DNA of 64,000 bases from CAVSRC01 sp963730325 (GTDB lineage: Bacteria; Pseudomonadota; Alphaproteobacteria; Rhizobiales; Kaistiaceae), in contig CAVSRC010000009.1 of NCBI GenBank assembly GCA_963730325.1, positions 36,111 to 100,110 of the forward strand, given 5' to 3'. Numbering within the stretch: position 1 is the first letter of the stretch; each line of letters starts with the position of its first letter. A program made the position numbers and the translations under genes. This document shows, piece by piece, positions 1-8,646 of the stretch. Below the pieces are notes generated by a model. That model did no database searches. It was not told where the DNA came from and saw only the letters and a list, made by a program, of their open reading frames with translations.

Positions 1-1
1 C

Positions 2-238
2 TACACGGTCGACGGCGTCTCGGCGGTGGAGGAGGGGCTTGTCGCCGGCGACAGGCTCGTGGTCACCGATCCGGCGATCGCCGTGCCCGGCATGACGGTC
101 AAGCCGATCGAGGACAAGGCGATCGCCGCGCGGGTGGCCAAGGCCGCAAGCGGCGGGCAGTCGCCGGCAGGCGGCTCCGGCAAGGCGGCCGGCGGCGATG
201 CCGCGAAGCCCGCCGGCGGCGCGGGGAAGACGAAATGA
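2..238 (+). CDS. RND efflux periplasmic adaptor (HlyD/MFP family), C-terminal fragment
   Basis: Only the last 78 codons are in the window; the gene begins upstream of base 1. The visible part reads as the end of the membrane-proximal beta domain of a membrane fusion protein (a stretch around EEGLVAGDRLVVTD and PGMTVKPIED, the usual 'loss of gain/offset' tail of this family), followed by a low-complexity Gly/Ala/Lys-rich tail. The stop codon overlaps the start of the downstream RND pump as ATGA, the arrangement expected for translationally coupled adaptor-pump pairs. Adaptors of this family bridge the inner-membrane pump and the outer-membrane channel. The substrate cannot be judged. The assignment rests on the short motif plus the neighbour. 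Confidence 0.75.
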   Translation, partial: YTVDGVSAVEEGLVAGDRLVVTDPAIAVPGMTVKPIEDKAIAARVAKAASGGQSPAGGSGKAAGGDAAKPAGGAGKTK

Positions 239-3200
239 TCCGCCTCTTCGCCGCCCATCCGACGGCCGCCAACATATTGATGCTGGCCTTCATCGTGCTG
301 GGGCTGGCGGCGGTGCCAAGCCTGCAGCGCGATACCTTCCCGCTGGTGCCGCCGACCCTGGTCGAGGTGCGCATCGCCTATCCGGGCGCGACGCCGGCGG
401 AGGTCGAGGCCGGCATCTGCCGTGAGGTCGAGGACCCGATCCGCGCGGTCGATAATCTCGCCGAGCTCACCTGTCTGGCGCGCGACGGCATGGCCATCGT
501 CACCGCCGAGATCGTCGAGGGGGCGGATATGGGCCGCTTCGCCGGCGACGTGGCGGCCGCGGTCAACGGCGTGACGACCTATCCCGACAAGGCCGAAGAC
601 CCGGTGGTCAGGGTGGTCGAGCGGGTGGCGACGGTCGCCTCGGTGGCGGTCACCGGCCCTGACGATCCGGCGGTGCTGCTCGCCTATGCCGATGCCTTCG
701 CCGAGCGGCTGAAGGCCGACCCGGCGATCTCGCAGGTGGATGTCGGCGGCTTCTCCGGCCGTGAGATCGCGATCGACGTGCCGGCGGTCGCGCTGCAACG
801 GTTCGGGCTGACCATCAGCGACGTTGCCGCCGCCCTCGCCCGCCAGTCGATCGACATGCCGGCCGGCACCATGGAAGGGCCCGACGGCGACACCTCGATC
901 CGCTTCCTCGGCGAGCGGCGCACTCCGGCGGAACTCGCCCTGATCCCGGTAAGCGGCTCGGCCAGCGGCGGCGAGGTTCTGCTCGGCGACATCGCCACCA
1001 TCACGACGCGTTTCGCCGATCCTTCGCAGGCCTCCTGGTTCAACGGCAAGCGCGCGGCGATCGTCGCGGTCAACAAGAGCCAGACCCAGGACGCGCTCCG
1101 GGTGATGGCGGCGCTCGAACGGCAGATGGCGGCGGCCCAGGCAGAAGCGCCCGGCAATATCGCGCTGGCGATCTCGCAGGATTCGACCGCCAACATTCGC
1201 GACCGACTGCGCATCATCGCCGTCAATGGCCTGGAGGGCCTGGCGCTGGTGCTGATCGTCATGTGGCTGTTCTTCGGGCTGCGTGTCTCGTTCTGGGTGG
1301 CGATGGGGCTGCCGGTGTCGTTCCTCGGCGCGGTCTTCGCCATGCAGCTCTTCGGCTACACCATCAACATGATGACCATGGTGGCGCTACTCGTCGCCGT
1401 CGGTCTGCTGATGGACGATGCCATCGTCATTTCGGAGAATATCGTCCGCCGCCGGCAGGCCGGCGAGGGCGCCGTCGCGGCGGCAGTGAACGGCGTGAAG
1501 CAGGTGGCGCCCGGCGTGGTCGCCTCGTTCCTGACCACGGTGATGATCGTCGGCCCGCTGAGCTTCATGAGCGGCAATATCGGCGCGGTGCTGAAATACA
1601 TCCCCATCGTGCTCGTCATCGTTCTGGTGGTGAGTCTGATCGAGGCCTTTCTCATCCTGCCGCACCACATGCTGCATTCGCTCGACCGGGATCTCACGCC
1701 CGGCCGCGTCGGTCGCGCGGTGAATGGCGGCTTCGACTGGTTGCGCGACCGGGTGGTGGTGCCCTTCGCCGGCCTCACTTTGCGCTTCCGCTACCTGACG
1801 TTCGGTATCGCGGCTTTCCTGGTGATGCTGTCGATCGCGCCGTTCAGCGGCGGGCTCATCAAATATCAGAGCTTCCCGACGCTGGAGAGCGACACGGTCG
1901 AGGCGCGGCTGCTTCTCGTCCAGGGCTCGCCGCTCGCCCGCACCGAGCAGCGGGTGGCCAAGGTGGTGGCGGCGCTGGAGAAGATGAACGCCGATCTCTC
2001 GCCGGCCCAGCCCGGCGGTGCGCCGCTGGTGCAGAGCACCACCATCTCCTATGGCGTCAATGCCGACACCCCGGCGGTCGGTCCGCACATGGCGACCGTC
2101 AGCGCCAAGCTGCTGCCGGCCGGTACGCGCGCGACGTCGGTGACCGAGATACTCGACACGTGGAAGAAGCTGACCGGCCAGATGCCCGACATGGCGGCCT
2201 TCCGCATCACCGACAAGGAGCGCGGCGCCGGCGGCAAGCCGATCGACGTGCGCCTGCAGGGGCCCGACCTGAAGGCGCTGGAAGCGACGGCCAGGGAGAT
2301 GCGCAAGTTCTTCCGCGGCTTTGCCGGCGTGCGCGACGTCACCTACGACCTGCAACCCGGCAAGCCGGAGTTCCTGATTGCGGTCAAGCCGGCGGCGGCG
2401 ACGGCGCTTGGCGTCACCGCCCAGGGCATCGCGGCGCAGTTGCGTTCCGCCTTCCGCGGCGATACCGGCCTTCAGGTACGCGACGACCTCGGCGGCCTCG
2501 ACATCGTTGCCCGGTTGACCGGCGAAGATCGCCGCTCGGCGGCCGATCTGGCGGCGATCACCATCAGCGGCCCGGACGGGGCGCTGGTCCCGCTCTCGGC
2601 GGTGGCCGACATCAGCGAGAGCCGCGGCTATGCCTCCGTGCAGCGCATCGACGGGGAGCGCACCGTCTCGGTGCAGGGCTCGATCAATCCCGCCGTTGCC
2701 AACGCGCGCGAGCTGATGGCGGCGCTCAAGCGCGATTTCCTGCCCGCGCTCCACGACAAGCGGCCCGACGTGAACGTCGTCATCGTGGGCGAGGCCAAGG
2801 ACACGGCGACCACCGGCTCTTCGCTCGGCCGCAACCTCGCCATCGGCCTCATCGGCGTCTTCTTCATCCTCGCCTTCCAGTTCCGCAGCTTTGTCCAGCC
2901 GGTTGTGGTCTTTGCGGCAATTCCGCTGTCGCTGGTCGGCGTGATGTGGGGACACATGGCGCTCGGACTGCCGATCTCGCTGCCCAGCCTCGTCGGCCTG
3001 GCGACGCTTGCCGGCGTGGTGGTGAACGGCTCCATTCTCCTGGTCGCCTTCATCAAGGAGCGCCACGCTGCCGGCGCCGACCTGCAAGAGGCGGCCATGG
3101 AAGCGATACGGGACAGGTTCCGGGCGATCGTGCTGACATCGCTGACCACGGTGGTGGGGCTCGGTCCGCTTCTGTTCGAACCCAGCACGCAGGCTCAGTT

Positions 3201-3357
3201 CCTGCGCCCCATCGTTGCCAGCCTTGCCTTTGGCCTGGTGAGCGCCACGGTGCTGTCGCTCTTCGTCACCCCGGCCCTGTTCCTGATCCTCAACGATCTC
3301 AGGCTGGTGCGTGCGAAGCCGGCGGCGACGGAAGGACAGGCCGCCGCGGTCTCCTAG
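235..3357 (+). CDS. RND family efflux pump, inner-membrane subunit (AcrB/HAE1-like)
   Basis: This 1040-residue protein has the full length of an RND permease. TM1 lies at the extreme N-terminus after RLFAAHPTAANI. The TM4 motif GLLMDDAIVISENIVRR carries the paired aspartates used for proton relay. A second repeat shows FQFRSFVQPVVVFAAIPLSLVG and AGVVVNGSILLVAF in the later TM bundle. It should export hydrophobic compounds in exchange for protons together with the adaptor immediately upstream (ATGA overlap). It lacks obvious heavy-metal (CusA) signatures, so a drug/lipid-type substrate is more likely, but this is inference. Its stop codon shares the palindrome CTAG (3354-3357) with the stop of the convergent GntR gene. 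Confidence 0.93.
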   Translation: MIRLFAAHPTAANILMLAFIVLGLAAVPSLQRDTFPLVPPTLVEVRIAYPGATPAEVEAGICREVEDPIRAVDNLAELTCLARDGMAIVTAEIVEGADMGRFAGDVAAAVNGVTTYPDKAEDPVVRVVERVATVASVAVTGPDDPAVLLAYADAFAERLKADPAISQVDVGGFSGREIAIDVPAVALQRFGLTISDVAAALARQSIDMPAGTMEGPDGDTSIRFLGERRTPAELALIPVSGSASGGEVLLGDIATITTRFADPSQASWFNGKRAAIVAVNKSQTQDALRVMAALERQMAAAQAEAPGNIALAISQDSTANIRDRLRIIAVNGLEGLALVLIVMWLFFGLRVSFWVAMGLPVSFLGAVFAMQLFGYTINMMTMVALLVAVGLLMDDAIVISENIVRRRQAGEGAVAAAVNGVKQVAPGVVASFLTTVMIVGPLSFMSGNIGAVLKYIPIVLVIVLVVSLIEAFLILPHHMLHSLDRDLTPGRVGRAVNGGFDWLRDRVVVPFAGLTLRFRYLTFGIAAFLVMLSIAPFSGGLIKYQSFPTLESDTVEARLLLVQGSPLARTEQRVAKVVAALEKMNADLSPAQPGGAPLVQSTTISYGVNADTPAVGPHMATVSAKLLPAGTRATSVTEILDTWKKLTGQMPDMAAFRITDKERGAGGKPIDVRLQGPDLKALEATAREMRKFFRGFAGVRDVTYDLQPGKPEFLIAVKPAAATALGVTAQGIAAQLRSAFRGDTGLQVRDDLGGLDIVARLTGEDRRSAADLAAITISGPDGALVPLSAVADISESRGYASVQRIDGERTVSVQGSINPAVANARELMAALKRDFLPALHDKRPDVNVVIVGEAKDTATTGSSLGRNLAIGLIGVFFILAFQFRSFVQPVVVFAAIPLSLVGVMWGHMALGLPISLPSLVGLATLAGVVVNGSILLVAFIKERHAAGADLQEAAMEAIRDRFRAIVLTSLTTVVGLGPLLFEPSTQAQFLRPIVASLAFGLVSATVLSLFVTPALFLILNDLRLVRAKPAATEGQAAAVS

Positions 3358-4205
3358 CTGGTGGAGATGTCGCCGTCGACGGCCGGGTCGTAGATGAAGT
3401 AGTCCGGCCACAGGTCGCGGAAGACGGTGGTGTCGAGCTTGAGCTTGGTGAGGTGGCGCGTCATGCACTCCACCGCCTTGTCGGCGTCGCGCCGGGCCAT
3501 GGCGTCGAGTACGTCGCTGTGCTCGCGGACCACCAGCTTCATGCGCCCGGGCTGAGGCAGGGTCAGGCGGCGGTAGCGTTCGACCTGGATCCTGATCTGC
3601 TGGATCATGTCCCAGATGCCGGGCAGGCGGCCGGCCGCTGCGATCGCGGCGTGGAAGGCATCGTCGGCCTGATGGAAGGCCTCCTCCTGGCCGGCCTCGG
3701 CCGTCTCGCGCTGACGTTGGACGATTGCGCGAAGCTCCATGATCTGGCTCTCGCTCGCCCTTTCGGTCGAGGCCCGGACGGTTACCGCCTCCAGCGCCTG
3801 GCGCGCGATGATCGCCTCGCGCACGTCCGAAAACGGAATGCGCGCGACAAAGGTGCCCGATTTGGGGACGACATCGACAAGGCGGTCCCTTGCCAGCCGA
3901 AGCACCGCTTCGCGCACCGGCGTGCGGCTGATGCCGTAGCGCTGGGTTATCTCTCTTTCGAGAATGGGCGTGCCCGGAACCAGTTTCATCGAGATGATCG
4001 CCTTGAGCAGATCGCGATAAACGAGCTGCGAGTTCTTCGGCGCGTCCGCCACGCGCGTCTGGCTGGTCATCTTCGGCGGCGCGTTGCGCGCCCGCGGCTT
4101 GCGCTTTTGTGTTTTCCGGTCGGTCGATTCCGACTGGATGCCTCGCACTGCCACTGTCGTCTTCCCTGTATGCGTCGTGAGTCCCGATACCGCTGCTTGT
4201 CGCAT
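3354..4205 (-). CDS. GntR family transcriptional regulator, FCD (FadR-like) type
   Basis: This is a repressor-type regulator with an N-terminal winged helix (around VYRDLLKAIISMKLVPGTPI, LEREITQRYGISRTPVREAV) and a C-terminal helical FCD ligand-binding domain (AIIARQALEAVTVRAS; QADDAFHAAIAAA; EHSDVLDAMARRDADKA). FCD domains usually bind a carboxylic-acid effector through His/Asp and a metal. It is divergent from the TRAP transporter operon and is the probable regulator of it through the palindrome at 4299-4326. The longest frame starts at 4205, but the first ~45 residues are basic and poorly conserved. A GTG about 18 codons in is preceded by GGGAAG and may be the true start; an ATG also occurs at residue 46. 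The start is therefore uncertain while the domain calls are firm. Confidence 0.9.
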   Translation of the reverse strand: MRQAAVSGLTTHTGKTTVAVRGIQSESTDRKTQKRKPRARNAPPKMTSQTRVADAPKNSQLVYRDLLKAIISMKLVPGTPILEREITQRYGISRTPVREAVLRLARDRLVDVVPKSGTFVARIPFSDVREAIIARQALEAVTVRASTERASESQIMELRAIVQRQRETAEAGQEEAFHQADDAFHAAIAAAGRLPGIWDMIQQIRIQVERYRRLTLPQPGRMKLVVREHSDVLDAMARRDADKAVECMTRHLTKLKLDTTVFRDLWPDYFIYDPAVDGDISTS

Positions 4206-4298
4206 TTCGTCGGCCGCGACGCGACTCTATCAACCGCCCGCAGCAGCGATGAATAGGCACCGATGCGCATGGTTCGCCCCTTGCGTGCATCGCCTTTG

Positions 4299-4326
4299 TA
4301 GTATATCAGATATATCTTGTATACTA
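4299..4326. promoter_or_regulatory. Palindromic operator, probably for the divergent GntR regulator
   Basis: The outer arms TAGTATA (4299-4305) and TATACTA (4320-4326) and the inner perfect 10-bp palindrome AGATATATCT (4308-4317) share one centre of symmetry. In total 12 of 14 positions of each half-site match. The site is AT-rich in a GC-rich genome. It lies between the GntR start and the TRAP solute-binding protein start (59 bp before the ATG at 4385). GTATAC-type half-sites are common for FCD-family GntR proteins. It probably overlaps the promoters of both transcription units. Confidence 0.75.
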
Positions 4327-4384
4327 GATAATCGCGGATGCGATCGGAGGTGGATCGCAACTGCTTGCAGGAAGGGAGGAGAGA

Positions 4385-5362
4385 ATGATTGGCAGGACCA
4401 TCAGGCTGGCCACGCTCGCCGCGGCCTTTGTCGTGGTTTCGCTAAGCGGCGCATACGCCGTCGACCTTAAATGGGCGCATGTCTATGCGGAGACCACGGC
4501 CTTCCACAAATGGGCGGTGTGGGCGGTTGACGAGATCAAGGCCAAGACCGACGGGCGCGTGAACATCACCGTCTATCCGGCCTCGTCGCTGGGCAACGAG
4601 TCAGACATCAACGAGGGCCTGTCGATCGGCTCGGTCGACATCATCTGGACCGGACCGAATTTTGCCGAGCGTGACTATGGTCCGATCGCGATCTCCGACT
4701 ATCCGTTCATGCTCAAGAACTACGACCACTGGAAGGCCTATCGCGACAGCGATCTGTTCAAGGAGCTGAGCGCCGGCTACCAGGAAGCCACCGGCAACGA
4801 AGTCGTGGCGATCACCTGGTACGGCTATCGCAATGTGACCTCGAACTTCCCGATCCTGAAGCCCGAGGACATGAAGGGCCTCAAGATCCGCGTGCCGAAC
4901 TCGCCGGTCATGCTGATGTTCCCGAACGCGGTTGGCGCCAACCCGACCCCGATCGCCTTCGCCGAGGTTTATCTGGCGCTGCAGCAGAAGGTGGTGGATG
5001 CCGAGGAGAACCCGCTGCCGACCATCCAGGCGATGAAGTTCTATGAAGTGCAGTCCAACATCAACCTGACCGGCCATATCGGCAATTCGCTGATCGCTGT
5101 GGTGTCGGGCAATGCCATGGCCCAGATCGGCGATGACGCCGACATCGTTCGCGCCGTCATCAAGGAAGCCGCTGCTGGAGCCGCCGACGAGACCAATCAG
5201 CAGGAGCAGGATCTCGTCAAGTGGTTCGAGGACAAGGGCATCAAGGTCAACGTCGTCGACAAGGCGCCGTTCCAGAAAGCGATGATGCCGGTGGTGACCG
5301 ATCCGAGCAAGGTCCCCTATACGATCGAACAGTACAACCGTCTGCAGGCGCTGGCGCAGTAG
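4385..5362 (+). CDS. TRAP transporter substrate-binding protein (DctP family)
   Basis: The protein has 325 residues, normal for DctP-type periplasmic binding proteins. An N-terminal Sec signal peptide (basic GRTIRL, hydrophobic core, cleavage near SGAYA-VDLKW) is followed by the DctP fold. Family features include KWAHVYAETTAFHKWA near the start, ITVYPASSLGNESDI and the ligand-contacting segment GLKIRVPNSPVM. It captures a carboxylate-type solute in the periplasm and delivers it to the two membrane subunits encoded immediately downstream. A strong GGAGG precedes the ATG. The probable regulator is the divergent GntR protein. The ligand is unknown; an organic acid or sugar acid is the usual class. 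Confidence 0.93.
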   Translation: MIGRTIRLATLAAAFVVVSLSGAYAVDLKWAHVYAETTAFHKWAVWAVDEIKAKTDGRVNITVYPASSLGNESDINEGLSIGSVDIIWTGPNFAERDYGPIAISDYPFMLKNYDHWKAYRDSDLFKELSAGYQEATGNEVVAITWYGYRNVTSNFPILKPEDMKGLKIRVPNSPVMLMFPNAVGANPTPIAFAEVYLALQQKVVDAEENPLPTIQAMKFYEVQSNINLTGHIGNSLIAVVSGNAMAQIGDDADIVRAVIKEAAAGAADETNQQEQDLVKWFEDKGIKVNVVDKAPFQKAMMPVVTDPSKVPYTIEQYNRLQALAQ

Positions 5363-5387
5363 GCGAGGCCTCGCTCCGGGGGACAAA

Positions 5388-5957
5388 ATGGCCCAGGACT
5401 TGGGTTCAAGCGAAGGGCGCGCCGACGGCGCGCCCGAGCTCTCCTTCGAGCGCCAGAAGACCGACATCTCCGACATCAACTGGGTCGATGCACCCGCTCT
5501 CCTGATGTTCTGGGTCCTGGCGATCGTGGTCTTCCTGCAGTTCTTCACGCGCTATGTGCTCAACGACTCCCTGGCCTGGACCGAGGAGACGGCCCGCTAT
5601 TTTCTGATCCTGGTCACCTTCCTGGGGTCGATCAGCGCCATGCGGCGCGGCAGTCACATCATGCTGGAATTCTTCATCCGGTTCCTGCCGGCCGCGATCG
5701 GCAAGGGGGTGGTGATCGTCTCGCAATTCATCTCCTTGGGCTTTCTCGCGGCCATGACCTGGATCGGCATCGAACTGACCCAGAAGACGAGGCAGAAGAT
5801 GCTCTCGCTGCCGATCCCCAAGTCCTGGATCTACTGGGTCTGCGTTATCTCCTTCGCTGCCATGGCGATCTACGCCGCCATATGGCTGTGGCGGCGCATC
5901 CGTTCGGCACCCGATGAGATCGTTGAATCGATCGAGAAAAGTATCACCTCCGACTGA
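5388..5957 (+). CDS. TRAP transporter small permease (DctQ family)
   Basis: This 189-residue inner-membrane protein has four predicted helices, the standard DctQ topology. Family signatures are visible: FFTRYVLNDSLAWTEETARY (the conserved TRYV…W.EE region) and LVTFLGSISAMRRGSHI. It starts 25 bp after the binding-protein stop with GGGGGA before the ATG. It serves as the scaffold subunit next to the large DctM permease. The hydrophilic N-terminal ~30 residues are longer than in many homologues. Confidence 0.92.
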   Translation: MAQDLGSSEGRADGAPELSFERQKTDISDINWVDAPALLMFWVLAIVVFLQFFTRYVLNDSLAWTEETARYFLILVTFLGSISAMRRGSHIMLEFFIRFLPAAIGKGVVIVSQFISLGFLAAMTWIGIELTQKTRQKMLSLPIPKSWIYWVCVISFAAMAIYAAIWLWRRIRSAPDEIVESIEKSITSD

Positions 5958-5969
5958 AGCCCGGCCTCC

Positions 5970-7247
5970 ATGTCGATCCTTTTCATGATCCTGTTGCTGC
6001 TGGTCCTGATGGTGATCGGGGTGCCGGTGGCCCTGGCGCTGGCGCTGTCCTCGCTCACCTTCGTGATCACCAACGGCATGCCGCCGATCATCGTGCTCGC
6101 CAACATGGTCAACGGCATCAATTCCTTCCCGCTGATTGCGGTGCCGTTTTTCATTCTTGCCGGCAACCTGATGAATTCGGCCGGGATCACCACGCGTATC
6201 TTCGCCTTCGCCCGCGCGACGGTCGGCTGGATGCACGGCGGGCTCGGGCATGTGAATGTCGGGGCGAGCGTGATCTTCGCCGGCATGTCGGGCGCCGCCG
6301 TTGCCGATGCCGGGGGCCTCGGCAATATCGAGATCAAGGCGATGCGCGAGGCCGGCTACGACACCGACTTCGCCGTCGGCATCACCGCCGCGTCCTCGAC
6401 CATCGGACCAATCATCCCGCCGTCGCTGCCGCTCGTCATTTACGGGGTGATCGCCGATACCTCGATCGGTCAGCTGTTTACGGCCGGCATCGTTCCCGGC
6501 CTGATGATGGCGATCTCGCTGATGATCATGGTCGCCTTCTACGCCAAGCGCCGGCACTATCCGCGCGACCAGGAGTTTTCCATCCGCCGGTTCGGCTCCA
6601 CCTTCGTCAATGCCTTCCTGCCGCTGATGACCCCTGTGATCATCATCGGCGGCATCATGTTCGGCTTTTTCACCCCGACCGAGGCGGCCATCGCGGCGGT
6701 GGTCTATTCGCTCTTCCTCGGTCTGGTCGTCTACCGCACGCTCGACTGGAAGAAACTCATGCGGGTGTCGATGGACACCGTGGAAACGACAGCGGCGGTC
6801 ATGCTGATCGTCGCCGCCTCGAGCGTCTTTGCCTGGATCCTGACCGCCAATCAGGTGGCGGTGACGTTTTCCGCACTGATGCTGTCCGTCACCCAAAGTC
6901 CGGTGGCGCTGATGCTCATCATCACGGTGATCGTGCTGGTCATCGGCTGCTTCATGGAAACCATCGCCGCCATCACCATCCTGACCCCGGTGTTGCTGCC
7001 CGTGGCGGTGAGCCTTGGCATCGATCCGGTCCATTTCGGCATCATCATGATTCTCAACCTGATGATCGGCCTGCTGACGCCGCCGATCGGCATGGTGCTT
7101 TACGTGCTGTCGAAGGTGGCGGACGTGCCCTTCGAGCGCTGCGTGGCGGCGACGGCGCCGTTCCTGATTCCGCTCGTCGCCGTGCTGCTGCTGCTGACCT
7201 TCATTCCCGAACTGACCATGTGGCTGCCGACGCAGCTCTACCGGTAG
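5970..7247 (+). CDS. TRAP transporter large permease (DctM family)
   Basis: This 425-residue polytopic membrane protein of normal DctM length lies 12 bp downstream of the small permease. Characteristic elements are VPFFILAGNLMNSAGIT, FAGMSGAAVADAGGLG, SSTIGPIIPPSLPLVIYG (the conserved I-P-P-S segment of the first half) and MILNLMIGLLTPPIGMVLYV in the second half. It forms the sodium-coupled translocation pathway for the substrate captured by the DctP protein. It is the last gene of the TRAP operon. Confidence 0.94.
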   Translation: MSILFMILLLLVLMVIGVPVALALALSSLTFVITNGMPPIIVLANMVNGINSFPLIAVPFFILAGNLMNSAGITTRIFAFARATVGWMHGGLGHVNVGASVIFAGMSGAAVADAGGLGNIEIKAMREAGYDTDFAVGITAASSTIGPIIPPSLPLVIYGVIADTSIGQLFTAGIVPGLMMAISLMIMVAFYAKRRHYPRDQEFSIRRFGSTFVNAFLPLMTPVIIIGGIMFGFFTPTEAAIAAVVYSLFLGLVVYRTLDWKKLMRVSMDTVETTAAVMLIVAASSVFAWILTANQVAVTFSALMLSVTQSPVALMLIITVIVLVIGCFMETIAAITILTPVLLPVAVSLGIDPVHFGIIMILNLMIGLLTPPIGMVLYVLSKVADVPFERCVAATAPFLIPLVAVLLLLTFIPELTMWLPTQLYR

Positions 7248-7563
7248 GACCCGTGCGGAACAGGGGCCGGAATCGCCTTCGCGTCACGCCGGGCGACCGG
7301 TCGTGGTAGGCCGAATCAGAAAAAGAAAACTTCCAGAAAGCCGCGGCGCGCTTGGGCGCCGCTGAGCGAAATCCGGCAGGAAACAGCCGAAAATTCCGCG
7401 CGGCGGCCGCGAAAAAACACAGCGCGAATTGTCCGAAGTCAAATTGCATTCTTGGAATGTATGCTTCTCTCCCCTGCGAGATTGAAGCTCGCCAGTCCCG
7501 GTGACCCCGTCGATCGCCTCCGGCAATCCGGGGGGAGGGGCTGGAGACAAGGGGACCCATTCG
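7248..7563. other. Non-coding gap between the TRAP operon and the Mrp/complex I-like operon
   Basis: No convincing gene is seen in these 316 bases. A 7-bp GC stem (GCGGCGC 7344-7350, GCGCCGC 7357-7363) could form a hairpin downstream of the TRAP operon, but no T-tract follows it on the plus strand, so a terminator call is weak. The promoter for the long downstream operon must lie here. AT-rich sequence around 7436-7465 is the likeliest zone, but no clear -35/-10 pair could be fixed. The downstream ATG at 7564 has an AAGGGGA ribosome-binding site. Confidence 0.4.
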
Positions 7564-8061
7564 ATGAGTGCAACGGCCAAGCCGATCGGGCTCTTTGCAA
7601 CGCTCCTGCTGTTCTGGGTGCTGCTCAGCGGAACGCTGGCGATCGAATCGGTGGCCGTCGGCGTGCTCGTCGCCGGCCTTGTGGCGCTGGCGCTCTCCAC
7701 CAACCTTTCCTACCTCTCCGGCTACCGCTTCACGCCGGCCTCGCTGGTGGCCACGGTCGGCTATGTCGCCTACTTCCTGATGGAGCTCGTCCGGGCGAAC
7801 ATCGCCATGGCCGGCCTCGTGCTGACCCCGGCGCTGCCGATCAGGCCGGCGATCGTGCGGGTGCGCACCAGCCTCAAGAATCCGGTCGCCAGGCTGCTTC
7901 TCGCCAATTCCATCACCCTCACGCCCGGCACGCTCTCCGTCGAGATGAAGGACGAGTGGCTCTACATCCACTGGGTCGTTGCCCAATCGACCGAGGTCGA
8001 CGCCGCCACGCGCGCCATTGTCGCCGGCTTCGAACGCTATCTGGAGGTCATGTATGGCTGA
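7564..8061 (+). CDS. mnhE: Mrp-type antiporter subunit E (MnhE/MrpE/PhaE family)
   Basis: This 165-residue membrane protein is the first gene of the Mrp/complex I-like operon. N-terminal hydrophobic helices (LFATLLLFWVLLSG) are followed by the typical cytoplasmic domain of MrpE: VRTSLKNPVARLLLANSITLTPGTLSVE (quoted here across its two halves, positions roughly 95-125), the family hallmark being NSITLTPGT. The upstream in-frame ATG at 7501 was rejected because the ATG at 7564 has AAGGGGA at the right spacing and begins the conserved part. The stop overlaps the subunit F start by 8 bp. In Mrp antiporters E is needed for assembly and is not ion-translocating itself. Confidence 0.92.
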   Translation: MSATAKPIGLFATLLLFWVLLSGTLAIESVAVGVLVAGLVALALSTNLSYLSGYRFTPASLVATVGYVAYFLMELVRANIAMAGLVLTPALPIRPAIVRVRTSLKNPVARLLLANSITLTPGTLSVEMKDEWLYIHWVVAQSTEVDAATRAIVAGFERYLEVMYG

Positions 8062-8317
8062 TCTGTTGCTGACCCTTGCCGGGGTCGCGGTGGCGGCGGC
8101 CTTCGTCCTCGCCTTCTACCGCTTCGTCGCCGGCCCCAGGGTGGTGGACCGGGTCGTGGCCTTCGACGTGCTCACGATCATTTCGGTAACCGGCATCGTG
8201 CTCGTGGCGCTCATCTCCGGCCGCGAGATCTATCTCGATGTCGCGCTGGTCTACGCGCTGCTCTCCTTCCTCGGCGTGATCGTCGCCGCCCGCTATCTCG
8301 AGGGAGGCGAGCAATGA
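8054..8317 (+). CDS. mnhF: Mrp-type antiporter subunit F (MnhF/MrpF/PhaF family)
   Basis: This small 87-residue protein has three predicted transmembrane helices. The family signature is FYRFVAGPRVVDRVVAFDVL, containing the conserved G-P-x-x-x-D-R-V-x-A-x-D segment, followed by VALVYALLSFLGVI. The start was placed at the ATG at 8054, which overlaps the end of subunit E. The longer in-frame extension upstream lies within that gene and is not conserved-looking. The stop overlaps subunit G as ATGA. Confidence 0.92.
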   Translation: MADLLLTLAGVAVAAAFVLAFYRFVAGPRVVDRVVAFDVLTIISVTGIVLVALISGREIYLDVALVYALLSFLGVIVAARYLEGGEQ

Positions 8318-8646
8318 CCGGCCTCTTGTCGCTTCTCGGCGCCCTGGCGATGTTTGCCGGGACGCTGTTCCTGCTGCTTGGCGGCCTCGGCCTCTTCCGC
8401 ATGCCCGACACCTATACCCGCATCCAGGCCGGCACCAAGGCGACGACACTGGGCACGCTGCTGACGCTGCTCGGCGCTGCGCTGCTGGCGCCCGGCTGGT
8501 CGATCAAGCTGCTGCTGATCGTGATGTTCGTGATGTTCACCAACCCGCTGTCGAGCCAGTTCCTGGCGCGTGCCGCGCACCGGGCGAAGATCGTGCCGGT
8601 GGCCCATGCCGACCAGCTGGCCGAAGACGGAGAAGACCTCGCATGA
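8314..8646 (+). CDS. mnhG: Mrp-type antiporter subunit G (MnhG/MrpG/PhaG family)
   Basis: This 110-residue protein has three hydrophobic helices. The family signature is LGLFRMPDTYTRIQAGTKAT, with the R-x-P-D-x-x-x-R-x-H/Q-A-x-T-K pattern of MnhG/PhaG proteins, followed by TLLTLLGAALL. It overlaps both neighbours by ATGA, which indicates translational coupling. In Mrp and in MBH/MBX-type complexes E, F and G together form a small membrane sub-module. Confidence 0.92.
   Translation: MTGLLSLLGALAMFAGTLFLLLGGLGLFRMPDTYTRIQAGTKATTLGTLLTLLGAALLAPGWSIKLLLIVMFVMFTNPLSSQFLARAAHRAKIVPVAHADQLAEDGEDLA

Noticed and set aside
12..798. Other long minus-strand frames opposite the efflux genes
   Set aside because: Low-complexity Arg/His/Asp-rich translation with no ribosome-binding site; shadows of the plus-strand codons.
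1387..4290. Very long antisense reading frame (967 codons) opposite the RND pump and through the GntR region
   Set aside because: It lies opposite a clear RND permease, is rich in Arg/Gly/His without motifs, and its existence is explained by high GC and few stop codons in the shadow frame.
7344..7363. Terminator for the TRAP operon
   Set aside because: The 7-bp GC stem is real but has no T-tract on the plus strand; kept only as a comment in the gap entry.
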